Below are positions 10,934-19,233 of a DNA stretch of 64,000 nt, piece after piece. The translations under genes and the position numbers were made by a program. Each line of letters begins with the position of its first letter. The first letter of the stretch is position 1. The stretch comes from Desulfofundulus kuznetsovii DSM 6115 (GTDB lineage Bacteria > Bacillota > Desulfotomaculia > Desulfotomaculales > Desulfovirgulaceae). The stretch lies in assembly GCF_000214705.1 (NCBI RefSeq), contig NC_015573.1, positions 1,015,001-1,079,000 on the forward strand. The letters are read 5' to 3'. The notes beneath the pieces were generated by a model. It did not search any database. It was not told the origin of the DNA and saw nothing but the letters and a program-made list of their open reading frames with translations.

Positions 10934-12760
10934 CTAATGCAACAGGCGGTGATTGGTTCTTCCCCGGGGAGTATAACGGGTGTGCAGAATCTCTTTGGCT
11001 TTTTCGCTCAATGGGTGACCGAGAAACTCCCGGTAAATTTGCTGTACCGCCGGGTTTTCGTGGGCGCGGCGAAGCTTTTTGTTTAAATCTATTTTATACA
11101 AAGCCTGGGCCCTTTGCATACGGCGTTCCACCATTTTTGCTTCCCGCCGGTTCAGGCGTCCCAAAATGGGTTGGCCGCCTCCGCCCACACATCCTCCCGG
11201 GCAGGCCATGATCTCGATAAAATGAAATTTTTCTCCCCTCTTGATCCGCTCCAGCAGGCGGCGGGCGTTCCTGGTGCCATGGGCCACGGCCAGGCGCAGG
11301 GTCTGGTTCTTTAGTTTTAGCCGTGCTTCCTTAATGCCACGCAGGCCGCGGAATTCCCGGAATTCCAGCCGGGTGGGTAAATCCCTGCCTTCCACCAGGG
11401 CATAAGCGGTGCGTATGGCTGCTTCCATGACTCCCCCGGTGGCGGCAAAAATAACGCCGGCTCCGGTGGACAACCCCAGGGGTTGGTCGAATTCTTCGTC
11501 TGCCAGTTCATCAAACCGGATACCCGCCTGGCGGATCATCCGGGCCAATTCCCGGGTGGTCAAAACGTAATCCACATCCCTTAAGCCCCGGGTAACCAGT
11601 TCGGGCCGGGCGGCTTCAAATTTTTTAGCCGTACAGGGCATTACCCCCACGACCACCATTTTCTTGGGATCCAGGCCTTCTTTTTCCGCATAATAGGTCT
11701 TGGCCAGGGCGCCAAACATTTCCATGGGGGATTTACAGGTGCTCAGGTTGTCCAGGAATTCGGGATAGAAATGTTCGCAGAATTTCACCCATCCCGGGCT
11801 GCAGGAAGAGATCAGGGGCAGTTTGCCGTGCCCTTTCAGCCGCTCCAGCAGTTCGTGGGCTTCTTCCACAATGGTCAGGTCTGCGGCCAGTTCGGTGGTG
11901 AAGACCCGGTCAAAACCCAGGCGCCGCAGGGCGGCGGCCAATTTACCCCGCACTACCGTTCCCGCTCCCAGGCCAAAGGCTTCTCCCAGAGTGACCTGGA
12001 TGGCCGGGGCGGCCTGTACCACCACAAATTTATCCGGGTCCTCAATGGCCCGCCACACCTCATCAATATATTCCCTTTCGGTGAGGGCGCCGGTGGGGCA
12101 AACCATTACACACTGACCGCAGCTAATACAGTCTACCTCGCCCAAATCCTTATTGAAGGGTGGGCCGATAACCAGGTCAAAACCCCGGTTGCGCGGGCCC
12201 AGGACGCCAACACCCTGTATCTCCCGGCAGACCGCCTCGCAGCGGCGGCATCTGATACATTTGTTGTAGTCCCTGATGATAAAGGGATTTTTATTGGCTA
12301 TGGGATAACGGCGCCGTTCTCCGGTAACCCTTACCCTGCGGATACCCATTTCATCGGCCAGACGCTGCAGCTCGCAGTTGAGATTGCGTACACAGGTGGG
12401 GCATTCTCCTCCGTGTTCTGAGAGCAACAGCTCGACAACCCTTTTCCGGGCCCGCCTGGCCCGGGGGCTGTGGGTGTATACCTTAATGCCTTCGCTGGCC
12501 GGGTAAACGCAGGAAGCCTGTAAAGCCCTTCTGCCGTTAGCTTCCACTTCCACCAGGCAGACCCGGCATATGCCTGCTTCATGGACACCCGGCAGGTAGC
12601 AAAGGCTGGGGATATCGATACCTTCGGAGCGGCAGATCTCCAGCAAATTCATCCCCTTGGGTACTTCCACCGGCCGGTCGTTGATCCAGATTCTGACCTT
12701 TTCCTCCTCCGGCTGGGGGACGGGTTCGCAATGACCGGCGGGTATTGGGGCTGTTTCCAC
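10934..12760 (-). CDS. hydA: [FeFe] hydrogenase, group A (HydA / HndD-like catalytic subunit)
   Basis: The protein (608 aa) has a full modular set: an N-terminal plant-type [2Fe-2S] domain (CRVC with an upstream Cys), a HxxxCxxCxxxxxC cluster motif (HGGECPTCVRNLNC), and two [4Fe-4S] ferredoxin motifs (CIRCRRCEAVC, CISCGQCVMVC). The H-cluster motifs follow: L1 SSCSPGW, L2 MPCTAKKFE, L3 MACPGGCVGGGGQP. A small-subunit-like tail forms the C-terminus. It catalyses reversible H2 formation. No NuoE/NuoF-type partner genes are adjacent, so whether it is part of a bifurcating complex cannot be decided. No Tat signal, so it is cytoplasmic. Confidence 0.95.
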   Translation of the reverse strand: METAPIPAGHCEPVPQPEEEKVRIWINDRPVEVPKGMNLLEICRSEGIDIPSLCYLPGVHEAGICRVCLVEVEANGRRALQASCVYPASEGIKVYTHSPRARRARKRVVELLLSEHGGECPTCVRNLNCELQRLADEMGIRRVRVTGERRRYPIANKNPFIIRDYNKCIRCRRCEAVCREIQGVGVLGPRNRGFDLVIGPPFNKDLGEVDCISCGQCVMVCPTGALTEREYIDEVWRAIEDPDKFVVVQAAPAIQVTLGEAFGLGAGTVVRGKLAAALRRLGFDRVFTTELAADLTIVEEAHELLERLKGHGKLPLISSCSPGWVKFCEHFYPEFLDNLSTCKSPMEMFGALAKTYYAEKEGLDPKKMVVVGVMPCTAKKFEAARPELVTRGLRDVDYVLTTRELARMIRQAGIRFDELADEEFDQPLGLSTGAGVIFAATGGVMEAAIRTAYALVEGRDLPTRLEFREFRGLRGIKEARLKLKNQTLRLAVAHGTRNARRLLERIKRGEKFHFIEIMACPGGCVGGGGQPILGRLNRREAKMVERRMQRAQALYKIDLNKKLRRAHENPAVQQIYREFLGHPLSEKAKEILHTRYTPRGRTNHRLLH

Positions 12761-12887
12761 GCATCTTCCCCTCCTTGGTGGTTATGCGGCGATTTCAATT
12801 AACCTTAGTGTTTAACCGGGGCTGTTTTTTAATGCGTTTCGCATAGTTTGTTTTCCCGGCGTGCAAGCTAAAGGCGAGGTGAATAGC

Positions 12888-13172
12888 ATGCGGCTAAAAC
12901 AAAACGTAGGTCCCACGGACCGGCTGGCCCGCATAGTCGGGGGTGCAGCGGTGGCTCTGCTGGCCCGGCCGCCCTTGTTAAAGGTACTAGGTATTTACTG
13001 GGCTTTGGAGGGATTACTGGGTTACTGCTTATGGTATGATCTCATGAACATAAGTTCCTTGCCGGAAAAGCAACGCAAGCCGGGAGAGGAAGATTTTTCC
13101 ATTGCCGGGGGAGCTACGGACAATCGTGCGGATATTTTATCGTTTTCCCGGGATATGGCGGAATCAGCTTAA
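12888..13172 (+). CDS. DUF2892 small membrane protein
   Basis: The protein (94 aa) begins RLKQNVGPTDRLARIVGG, the typical opening of the DUF2892 (YgaP-type inner membrane) family. It has two hydrophobic stretches (~18-32 and ~38-55) separated by a short loop, then a polar tail. The ATG at 12888 is preferred to an earlier in-frame start because an AAGGCGAGGTG site lies just upstream. Function is unknown. Confidence 0.75.
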   Translation: MRLKQNVGPTDRLARIVGGAAVALLARPPLLKVLGIYWALEGLLGYCLWYDLMNISSLPEKQRKPGEEDFSIAGGATDNRADILSFSRDMAESA

Positions 13173-13235
13173 TTACCCCTTGTCTGGAAGGACATTTAGT
13201 GTTATACTGATTCTGGATAAGGAGGTCTTTTGTAC

Positions 13236-13337
13236 ATGTTGCTGGCGAGCATGATCAACGGCATGACTACCATGACCCGGTCGGGCATGCAAATGCGCGG
13301 CCTATTTGTCATTGCCTTTTTCTCGCCTGCAACCTGA
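13236..13337 (+). CDS. Small ORF, 33 aa, methionine-rich
   Basis: A strong AAGGAGGTC ribosome site lies 9 bases upstream of the ATG. The peptide contains six methionines (MINGMTTMTRSGMQMRG) and ends in a hydrophobic FVIAFFSPAT. A hairpin with a T-run follows at 13373. The promoter/RBS/ORF/terminator arrangement suggests a real micro-gene, but no family is recognised and the size makes chance possible. Confidence 0.4.
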   Translation: MLLASMINGMTTMTRSGMQMRGLFVIAFFSPAT

Positions 13338-13372
13338 TGGTTTGTCCCAAGTTTAGTTTAGCTGACAGGACA

Positions 13373-13406
13373 AGGCCACCCGGTTGGGGTGGCCTAAAAT
13401 TTTTTA
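13373..13406 (+). terminator. Hairpin terminator after the 33-aa ORF
   Basis: Stem GGCCACC / GGTGGCC (13374-13380 with 13388-13394) followed by AAAATTTTTT. It closes the small transcription unit at 13236. Confidence 0.75.
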
Positions 13407-13425
13407 TCCGGGAGGAGGTGCGGGT

Positions 13426-13548
13426 ATGGCGGCCGAGGGGATTATTCTGGTGCAGTGCCAGGGCCAGTGGCTGGCCTTCGTGGATGGTGTTGTGGTGGCC
13501 ATAGGAAATAATTTCGATGATGTTTGGAACCGGGCGCTGGTTTCTTGA
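13426..13548 (+). CDS. Small ORF, 40 aa (resembles DUF5678-type peptide)
   Basis: A strong GGAGGAGGTG site precedes ATG. The peptide pattern QGQWLAFVDGVVVA-IGNN resembles the short domain in which a Trp-aliphatic strand is followed by a DG turn and a second strand (DUF5678-like). The similarity is by eye only. It lies between two terminator hairpins. Function is unknown. Confidence 0.5.
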   Translation: MAAEGIILVQCQGQWLAFVDGVVVAIGNNFDDVWNRALVS

Positions 13549-13627
13549 AACCGGTTTATCGTGTCTTTTCCGTTGTTTCCGTTCCCAGTAACCCACCGTT
13601 ATACAAAAGGTTGGTTAAAATAAATTT

Positions 13628-13658
13628 GGTCCCCGCCGGGGGACCGTTGTTTTTTTTA
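13628..13658 (+). terminator. Hairpin terminator downstream of the 40-aa ORF
   Basis: Stem GGTCCCC / GGGGACC (13628-13634 with 13639-13645) with a T-rich run GTTGTTTTTTTT. It also abuts the end of the convergent membrane protein gene. Confidence 0.85.
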
Positions 13659-13955
13659 CATGCCTTTGATGTAACTTTCTTGCCCGCAGTTGGAGCAACG
13701 GTAGGAACCGAAATCTTTTATGGTGCGCTTGACATTCCCACAATGGGAACAACGATAGGTGATCACCTCAAAAAGGCCGCTTGACAGCAGGATATAGGCG
13801 GTAATACCGGCCACAACGCCGGTGACTACGGCGGGTGCCTGGAGAACAACGCCTATCCCGGCTACCAGCAACATGGCGCCGACAAAATAAAGCAAGCGCA
13901 GGAAAACCAGGAGCAGTTCCAGTCCGGGTGTTTTTATTTCTCCCGGGTGGTACAT
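13656..13955 (-). CDS. Two-TM membrane protein with C-terminal zinc ribbon
   Basis: The protein (99 aa) has two hydrophobic helices (~16-36 and ~42-62) followed by a Cys4 zinc ribbon with CSHC and CSNC at about residues 69 and 86. The family is not recognised. The GGGGG site lies close upstream of ATG. The ribbon would face the cytoplasm if the hydrophobic pair forms a hairpin. Function is unknown. Confidence 0.65.
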   Translation of the reverse strand: MYHPGEIKTPGLELLLVFLRLLYFVGAMLLVAGIGVVLQAPAVVTGVVAGITAYILLSSGLFEVITYRCSHCGNVKRTIKDFGSYRCSNCGQESYIKGM

Positions 13956-14229
13956 CTTTCCCCCCCCCTTAAGAACAGGCCTTTAACTTGATTTATTTCG
14001 AGTGGGAAGAAAAAATTCCTGCCCCAGGGGACAAAAATTTGCTCAACTCCTCAGTTTGTATTGCCGTTTGGAATTAAGCGGTGTGTCTGGCAGGAAATCC
14101 TCGAAGAGAAGCGAAGTTTACTTTTAATGAATGAAGGAAAGTTACTTGCCCTCCTTATTTTTCATCACGACGTTCCGAAAGATATATTAAATAAATTATG
14201 TTGTGTAGCGGCATTGGGGGGAGGGAATA

Positions 14230-15717
14230 ATGGTCGATGAGTACCTGAAAGTAGCCATTAGCGAGGATAAAATGAAAGCTTATGTTTCTGCTCCGGGGGA
14301 AGTTGCCGTTCTGGATCCGGAATCGGTTTATAAGGCGCTGCAGGCGGCAGGAGTGGTCTTCGGAATCAAAGAAGATGCGGTAATCTCGTTTGCCGCGAGC
14401 CCCCAATCAGAGCCGCTGCTGGTGGCGGAAGGGGAGCCGCCGCAACCGGGTGTGGATGAGCGGCTGGAGGTGCTTTTTGACGATGGAACGCTTTTCGAAA
14501 GGGCTGTGGACGAGGGAAAGCGCGTTGATTTCCGGGAAACCAGTACCATTGTCTCTGTGGAATCCGGGGCCTTGCTGGCGGTAAAGCACCCCCCACAGCC
14601 CGGATTGCCCGGCAGGGCCGTGACCGGTGAGGATCTCCCTCCCCCGCCGCCACGGCTGTTGGAGCTGCGGGCGGGGAAAGGGGTGGAACTAAAGGAAAAT
14701 GGTACCCGGGTGGTGGCCCTGGTTAACGGGCGGCCCTGGTATAAACAGGCCGGGAACACTTATGTTTTTAATGTTGACCCCCTGCTGGTTCACAAAGGGG
14801 ATGTATGCATTAAAAGCGGTAACATCAGGTTTAAAGGGGACTTGAAAATTCTGGGCAATGTCTGCGAGGCCATGGAAGTTCAGGCTACCGGCTGTGTAGA
14901 AATCACCGGACTGGTGACCCGGGCCACGGTGATCAGCGGAGGCAAGTTGCAGGTGCACCGGGGGGTGATCGGCAGTAAACTGCGAGCCGGCAGCGGTTTT
15001 CCCGGGGCCAAAAAGCTTTCCTTCATGCTCCGGGACATTCAATCCAACCTGGACCTTCTCAAGCAGGCCCTGGAGCAGTTAAAGCGGCACCAGGGAAACA
15101 TAGACCGGGTAGACTTCGGGCGGGTCCTTATGACCCTGATGGATACAAAATTCAAAAACCTGCGTTCCCTGGTGAAAAACACCCTGCGGGAAATTGCCGC
15201 CATCAGGGCAGAGGTGCCCGGTGAAGTGGCCAGATGCGGCCGTTCCTTAAACTGCCTGGTTGGGCTGAATCCCCTGACGGTAAAAAGTTTTGGCGATGTA
15301 ATCAAGGATGTGGAATCTGCCGCTGCCCTGCTGCAGGAGACTGCTGAAAACCCGGCCGATGTGGTGGTCCCTTCGGCCATGAGTTCCACCATCCAGAGTT
15401 CCGGCAGCGTTTATGTGACCCAGCGGGGGTGTGTCAATACCACCATTAATGCCGGGCAGGATGTGGTGGTTAAAGGTTCTTTCAAGGGCGGGGAGATCTT
15501 TTGTGAGGGTAATGCCGAGGTAGAGGAACTGGGCAGCGCCCTGGGGGCACCTCCGGTGGTCCGGGTAGGGGTGGCCGGCGTAATCAGAGTAAAGCGGGCC
15601 TTCCCGGGGTCCGTGGTGCAGGTGGGGCAGCGCCGCCTGGTTCTTACGCAGGAAATGGGCTCCTTTAAAGCCCGTCTCAATAAAGAGGGAGAACTGGATA
15701 TTGTCCCCGGAAATTAA
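14230..15717 (+). CDS. FapA family protein (DUF342, polymer-forming beta-helix)
   Basis: The protein (495 aa) matches the DUF342/FapA (flagellar assembly protein A) pattern: an N-terminal ~90-residue domain, a proline/glycine-rich linker (PGLPGRAVTGEDLPPPPP), and a repetitive right-handed beta-helix region rich in VxxGxVxxGxxV (~residues 190-260 and 390-450) interrupted by a helical coiled-coil segment (~265-380). In Vibrio, FapA affects polar flagellation; in Firmicutes the role is uncertain. Start ATG follows GGGGGGAGGGAATA. The preceding ~270 bp contain no gene. Confidence 0.8.
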   Translation: MVDEYLKVAISEDKMKAYVSAPGEVAVLDPESVYKALQAAGVVFGIKEDAVISFAASPQSEPLLVAEGEPPQPGVDERLEVLFDDGTLFERAVDEGKRVDFRETSTIVSVESGALLAVKHPPQPGLPGRAVTGEDLPPPPPRLLELRAGKGVELKENGTRVVALVNGRPWYKQAGNTYVFNVDPLLVHKGDVCIKSGNIRFKGDLKILGNVCEAMEVQATGCVEITGLVTRATVISGGKLQVHRGVIGSKLRAGSGFPGAKKLSFMLRDIQSNLDLLKQALEQLKRHQGNIDRVDFGRVLMTLMDTKFKNLRSLVKNTLREIAAIRAEVPGEVARCGRSLNCLVGLNPLTVKSFGDVIKDVESAAALLQETAENPADVVVPSAMSSTIQSSGSVYVTQRGCVNTTINAGQDVVVKGSFKGGEIFCEGNAEVEELGSALGAPPVVRVGVAGVIRVKRAFPGSVVQVGQRRLVLTQEMGSFKARLNKEGELDIVPGN

Positions 15718-15740
15718 TACAATCATGGAAGGTGATGGGT

Positions 15741-16265
15741 TTGCGCGAGGCTATGCTAATGGTCGCTCAATTGATGGCCCTGTCGGCCCGGACCGCCCCC
15801 AAGGGGTTGGGCCAGGATTATGTGGGTACCCGGGTGCTGTCGGGAGAAGAGCTCTCCCGGCTGGCTGATGAAATGGAACGCTTTGGAAGGGAGCGGGGCA
15901 AGGTTAATTTCGACCGCGATGCCGATAATGTACGCCGCTCCGATGCAGTATTGCTCATTTCCCTGACGGAAAACAAGCCTTTAGGCTTAAATTGCGGGGC
16001 CTGCGGTTACAGCCGGTGTGAGGATTTACAAAGCCACGAAGGACCGGAGTTTCCTGGACCTCTGTGCGCCTGGCGTCTTTTAGATGTGGGTATTGCCCTG
16101 GGATCGGCGGTCAAAACGGCCAGCCTCTTTAACGCCGACAACCGGATCATGTACCGGGTGGGTACGGTGGCCCGCCAGATGGGTTTGCTCCAGGGTCCCA
16201 TTGTGGTGGGTATTCCCATTTCCGCTACGGGCAAGAACATTTATTTTGATCGCCCGGTAAAGTAA
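15741..16265 (+). CDS. DUF2148 ferredoxin-domain protein
   Basis: The protein (174 aa) carries the DUF2148 pattern: TAPKGLG near residue 20, then a Cys-rich motif CGACGYSRCEDL followed by Cys-Ala-Trp (GPLCAWRLLDVGIALGSA). These residues probably bind an iron-sulfur cluster. The end is VGIPISATGKNIYFDR. The TTG at 15741 is preferred because GGAAGGTG lies six bases upstream; an in-frame ATG at 15735 would have no spacing. The physiological role is unknown. Confidence 0.82.
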   Translation: MREAMLMVAQLMALSARTAPKGLGQDYVGTRVLSGEELSRLADEMERFGRERGKVNFDRDADNVRRSDAVLLISLTENKPLGLNCGACGYSRCEDLQSHEGPEFPGPLCAWRLLDVGIALGSAVKTASLFNADNRIMYRVGTVARQMGLLQGPIVVGIPISATGKNIYFDRPVK

Positions 16266-16354
16266 TACCGGTAAATTTTAATTTCAGATTCATGGCAGGA
16301 AAAATATTCGGGCACGTAGAACTAACAACTACATAAACAGGCAAATATTAAACA

Positions 16355-16612
16355 TCAGCAGGTGCCCCCGTTTTTAACCGGGGGAGAATAGGGAATCAGG
16401 TGAAAATCCTGAGCGGTCCCGCCACTGTGATCGGGGAGCAACCTCCAATGTTATAAGCCACTGGCACGGCACTCACTGATGAGCTGATACATGCAATGGC
16501 ACTTGTTTTAGCAATGGAAATGTAACAACATGGTTTAACCATATCACTGGTGAGTGCTGGCTGGGAAGGCGGCTGGTTGTGAGGATCCGGAGCCAGGAGA
16601 CCTGCCTGCTGG
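16355..16612 (+). promoter_or_regulatory. Cobalamin (B12) riboswitch
   Basis: The conserved B12 box AGCCAGGAGACCTGCC is at 16591-16606. Upstream are GCAGGTGCCCCCG, GGGAATCAGGTGAAAATCCTG and GCGGTCCCGCCACTGTGA, which are the standard aptamer blocks. A large peripheral arm lies at ~16450-16555. It precedes cobT, so B12 should repress cobT by termination at the following hairpin. Confidence 0.95.
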
Positions 16613-16634
16613 TTCTTTCACCGCTGGATGATGG

Positions 16635-16672
16635 TAAAGTCCACGGCCTTGATCGGGCTGTGGACTTTTTTA
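16635..16672 (+). terminator. Riboswitch expression-platform terminator
   Basis: Long stem AAGTCCACGG(CC) / (GG)CTGTGGACTT followed by a T-run, between the B12 aptamer and cobT. It is the likely OFF state. Confidence 0.9.
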
Positions 16673-16709
16673 ATTTAACCAAACTTTAATACGTGGGAGG
16701 TTGATCGTT

Positions 16710-17777
16710 TTGCTGCTGGAAAAGACCATTGCCGAAGTGGGAACGTTATACCCCGAGCCCATGGCTGAAGCCCAAAAACGGCTGGACAGCCTGATCAAGC
16801 CACCCGGCAGCCTGGGCCGGCTGGAAGAGCTGGCCGTCCAACTGGCCGGTATTACCGGCAACCCCCGCCCCGTGGTTGGCGACCGGGTGATTATCATTAT
16901 GGCCGGGGACCACGGGGTGGTGGCCGAGGGAGTGAGTGTGGCGCCCCAGGAGATCACCCACCAGCAGATTCCAGCCTTCCTCACGGGGGTGGCCGGTATC
17001 GGCGTGCTGGGGCGGCTGGCCGGCGCCCGCCTGGTAGTGGTGGACGTGGGGGTAGCGGTGCCGGTAGATTACCCCGGCGTGCTGAACCGGAAAGTGCGTC
17101 CCGGGGCGGGGAACATTGCCCGCGGCCCGGCCATGACCCGGGAGGAAGCGGTACGATCGGTGGAAGTGGGTATCGAGGTGGTCCAGGGGGAGATCGACCG
17201 GGGAGCCACTTTGATTGGCCTTGGCGATATGGGCATCGGAAACACCACTCCCAGCAGTGCCATTGCCGCGGTGCTGGGTGGTTATACCCCCGAGGAGGTT
17301 ACCGGGCGGGGCACCCTGGTCAACGACCAGGTTCTGCGCCAGAAGATAAATGTGGTAGCCAGGGCGCTGGAAGTGAACCGGCCCGATCCCGCAGATGCTC
17401 TGGACGTGCTGGCCAAAGTAGGTGGGCTGGAGATTGGCGGCCTGGCCGGGGTTATTCTGGGGGCGGCCGCCCGGCGGGTGCCGGTGGTCATCGACGGCTT
17501 TATTACCACTGCCGCTGCCATGGTGGCGGTTGCCCTGCAGCCCCGGGTGAAGGAATTTATGATTGCTTCTCATCTTTCCGGTGAGCAGGGCCATCGTTTG
17601 ATGCTGGAGCACCTGGGGTTGGTACCCATGCTTTACCTGAATATGCGTTTGGGTGAAGGAACCGGTGCGGCCCTGGCCATGCACCTGGTGGAGGCGGCCT
17701 GCCGGGTGATTAACCAGATGGCCAGCTTCAGCGAGGCGGGCATCGCCAATCTTGATGAAGATAAGATATTGAAGTAA
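16710..17777 (+). CDS. cobT: Nicotinate-nucleotide-dimethylbenzimidazole phosphoribosyltransferase CobT
   Basis: The enzyme (355 aa) makes alpha-ribazole phosphate for the lower ligand of cobalamin. Family motifs are PPGSLGRLEELA near residue 30, the GDHGVVAEGVS loop, GDMGIGNTTPSSA, and the C-terminal RLGEGTGAALA with the catalytic Glu. TTG at 16710 lies nine bases after GGGAGG; an earlier in-frame TTG at 16701 abuts the ribosome site and is less likely. Controlled by the B12 riboswitch upstream. Confidence 0.95.
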   Translation: MLLEKTIAEVGTLYPEPMAEAQKRLDSLIKPPGSLGRLEELAVQLAGITGNPRPVVGDRVIIIMAGDHGVVAEGVSVAPQEITHQQIPAFLTGVAGIGVLGRLAGARLVVVDVGVAVPVDYPGVLNRKVRPGAGNIARGPAMTREEAVRSVEVGIEVVQGEIDRGATLIGLGDMGIGNTTPSSAIAAVLGGYTPEEVTGRGTLVNDQVLRQKINVVARALEVNRPDPADALDVLAKVGGLEIGGLAGVILGAAARRVPVVIDGFITTAAAMVAVALQPRVKEFMIASHLSGEQGHRLMLEHLGLVPMLYLNMRLGEGTGAALAMHLVEAACRVINQMASFSEAGIANLDEDKILK

Positions 17778-17790
17778 ACAAAAGAATGAA

Positions 17791-17830
17791 CAGGGCCCTG
17801 AACACCGCCTACAGGCGGGCTCAGGGCCTG
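17791..17830 (+). terminator. Long inverted repeat after cobT
   Basis: Arms CAGGGCCCTGA (17791-17801) and TCAGGGCCTG (17821-17830) with an inner CCGCC/GGCGG stem. No clear T-run follows, so it may be a terminator remnant or the target stem beside the intron fragment that follows. Confidence 0.5.
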
Positions 17831-17837
17831 CTCAGTC

Positions 17838-17950
17838 TAACCAGATGCTACGAGGCAACCCTTCAAGCTTGGCGAACTGCCGGATGCGGACCTCCACGTC
17901 CGGTGGGTGAGAGGTCAGAAGTCAGGGGTTAGCAGCCTCTATCTACCCGA
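17838..17950 (+). mobile_element. 3'-end remnant of a group II intron (domains V-VI)
   Basis: The stretch GAACTGCCGGATGCGG ... CCACGTCCGGTGGGTGAGAGG followed by a stem and CTCTATCTACCCGAT matches the domain V hairpin and branch-point domain VI seen at the 3' ends of bacterial group II introns. No reverse transcriptase frame or 5' domains are present, so this is a dead fragment. A second related fragment is at ~57955. Confidence 0.6.
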
Positions 17951-17959
17951 TTCAATGGT

Positions 17960-19054
17960 TTACCGGAGCTTTTCAAAACGATCTTTTAACTTTTTCAATA
18001 CCTGGGGCATAGTGGTGTATTCCATTTCGTCCAGGTGCAGCCGGTGGGGTTCAAAGGGTCCCAGACTGCGCATGTAGCTGGCAATTTCGTTGGCCATTTG
18101 CCGGGCCTGATCAAAGGCCGGGTCGGCAAAGAAGTCCTGGGGACCAATGAGCTTGCCTTCGGCTAACTGGAAGCCAAGGGCGACCACCCGGGGCGGGCCG
18201 TCAAAACGGGATGGGGTGGCCTGCTGCATGCTAACCGGCATCAGCGGGCCGCTGTGGGAGCCGCGCATCCAGCCGCTGACCAGGTGGGGTTTCGTGAAGG
18301 GTTCCAGCACCTCCCCCACTGCCGGCATGCCGCTCTGGCAGCGTACGATGCAAACCGGGTCGTCCTTGCCCACGTAGCGACCGGCCATCAGATTTAACCG
18401 CTGGGTGCTGGACACGGCGGCAATTTCCCCCGTTTTCTTGTGGAAGACGCGCTTGATGCAGTAGCGGCCGGGAGCGCCAATGAATACCAGCATATCGTAT
18501 ATTTCCTCGGGGGCTGAGAAGTTAACCCGCGTGTTTTCAATCAGGTCCCGTACCTCGAAAATGAACCCGTCGTGCATGCTGGGATCGATGACCAGCCCGG
18601 CGGTGTTAAAGGGATCGGCAAAAATTTTGTACAGGGGCAGGTTCCAGGCTCCCGGTTCGGTCTTGTCGGCCATAAAGATTATTATGGGTTCGCTCTTGCG
18701 CTCTTCAAACTCCATCTCCGCTACTCCAGGGCCCAGGCCCTTGATGTTGCCGGAAAAGGCGTCAGCCAGCAGGTCCTGTCCCGCGCCGTAAAGCTTCAGT
18801 TTCTTGGCTATTTCAGTACAGGCTACAAAAGTATCCCAGGCCAGCTGGTGGATTTCACCGTTATTCCGGCCCAGTTCGTGGGTCATAATCAGGTTAATAT
18901 CGTCGCCTACATGGGCTACATATGAGTCTATCAGGAGGGAACTACCCTTAAGCATGCCCTGGGCCTTTTCAATCAGGGCGGAGTGGACGCTTGAATGTCC
19001 CACACAGCCTCCAACGTCCGCTTTGATGACCGTAACGGTAATTTTCTTGCCCAT
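17960..19054 (-). CDS. fbp: Class V fructose-1,6-bisphosphatase/aldolase (FBPA/P type)
   Basis: The protein (364 aa) opens with KITVTVIKADVGGCVGHSSVH, the signature of the bifunctional gluconeogenic FBP aldolase/phosphatase of archaea and deep-branching thermophiles. Conserved acidic metal ligands (HVGDDINLIMTH, FADPFNTAGLVIDP) and the Tyr/Lys region are present. The ATG at 19054 is used because GGGGAGGA lies just upstream; the longer frame has no ribosome site. Such enzymes suggest autotrophic or gluconeogenic, usually thermophilic, metabolism (inference). Confidence 0.93.
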   Translation of the reverse strand: MGKKITVTVIKADVGGCVGHSSVHSALIEKAQGMLKGSSLLIDSYVAHVGDDINLIMTHELGRNNGEIHQLAWDTFVACTEIAKKLKLYGAGQDLLADAFSGNIKGLGPGVAEMEFEERKSEPIIIFMADKTEPGAWNLPLYKIFADPFNTAGLVIDPSMHDGFIFEVRDLIENTRVNFSAPEEIYDMLVFIGAPGRYCIKRVFHKKTGEIAAVSSTQRLNLMAGRYVGKDDPVCIVRCQSGMPAVGEVLEPFTKPHLVSGWMRGSHSGPLMPVSMQQATPSRFDGPPRVVALGFQLAEGKLIGPQDFFADPAFDQARQMANEIASYMRSLGPFEPHRLHLDEMEYTTMPQVLKKLKDRFEKLR

Positions 19055-19233
19055 GAAAATCCTCCCCGTACAAAAAAATGATATATTTACATTTATTATT
19101 CTTGAAGCCTGGGCTTTTTCCTGCCGCACAAAAAAATTTTTTAGTCTAAACCCATATATATTATGACACAATTCTTTTGTTAAGGCTTATTATGTTATCT
19201 TATTTTGGCCAATAAGCGAGTAACAAGCTGGCG

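Noticed and set aside
14328-14759. Long minus-strand ORFs opposite fapA, slyly open over 140 codons
   Set aside because: They are antisense shadows of a GC-rich gene with no ribosome sites.
16470-16530. CTGATGAG motif inside the cobalamin riboswitch, resembling a hammerhead ribozyme core
   Set aside because: The required GAAA partner and three-stem arrangement are absent; the motif lies in a peripheral arm of the B12 aptamer.
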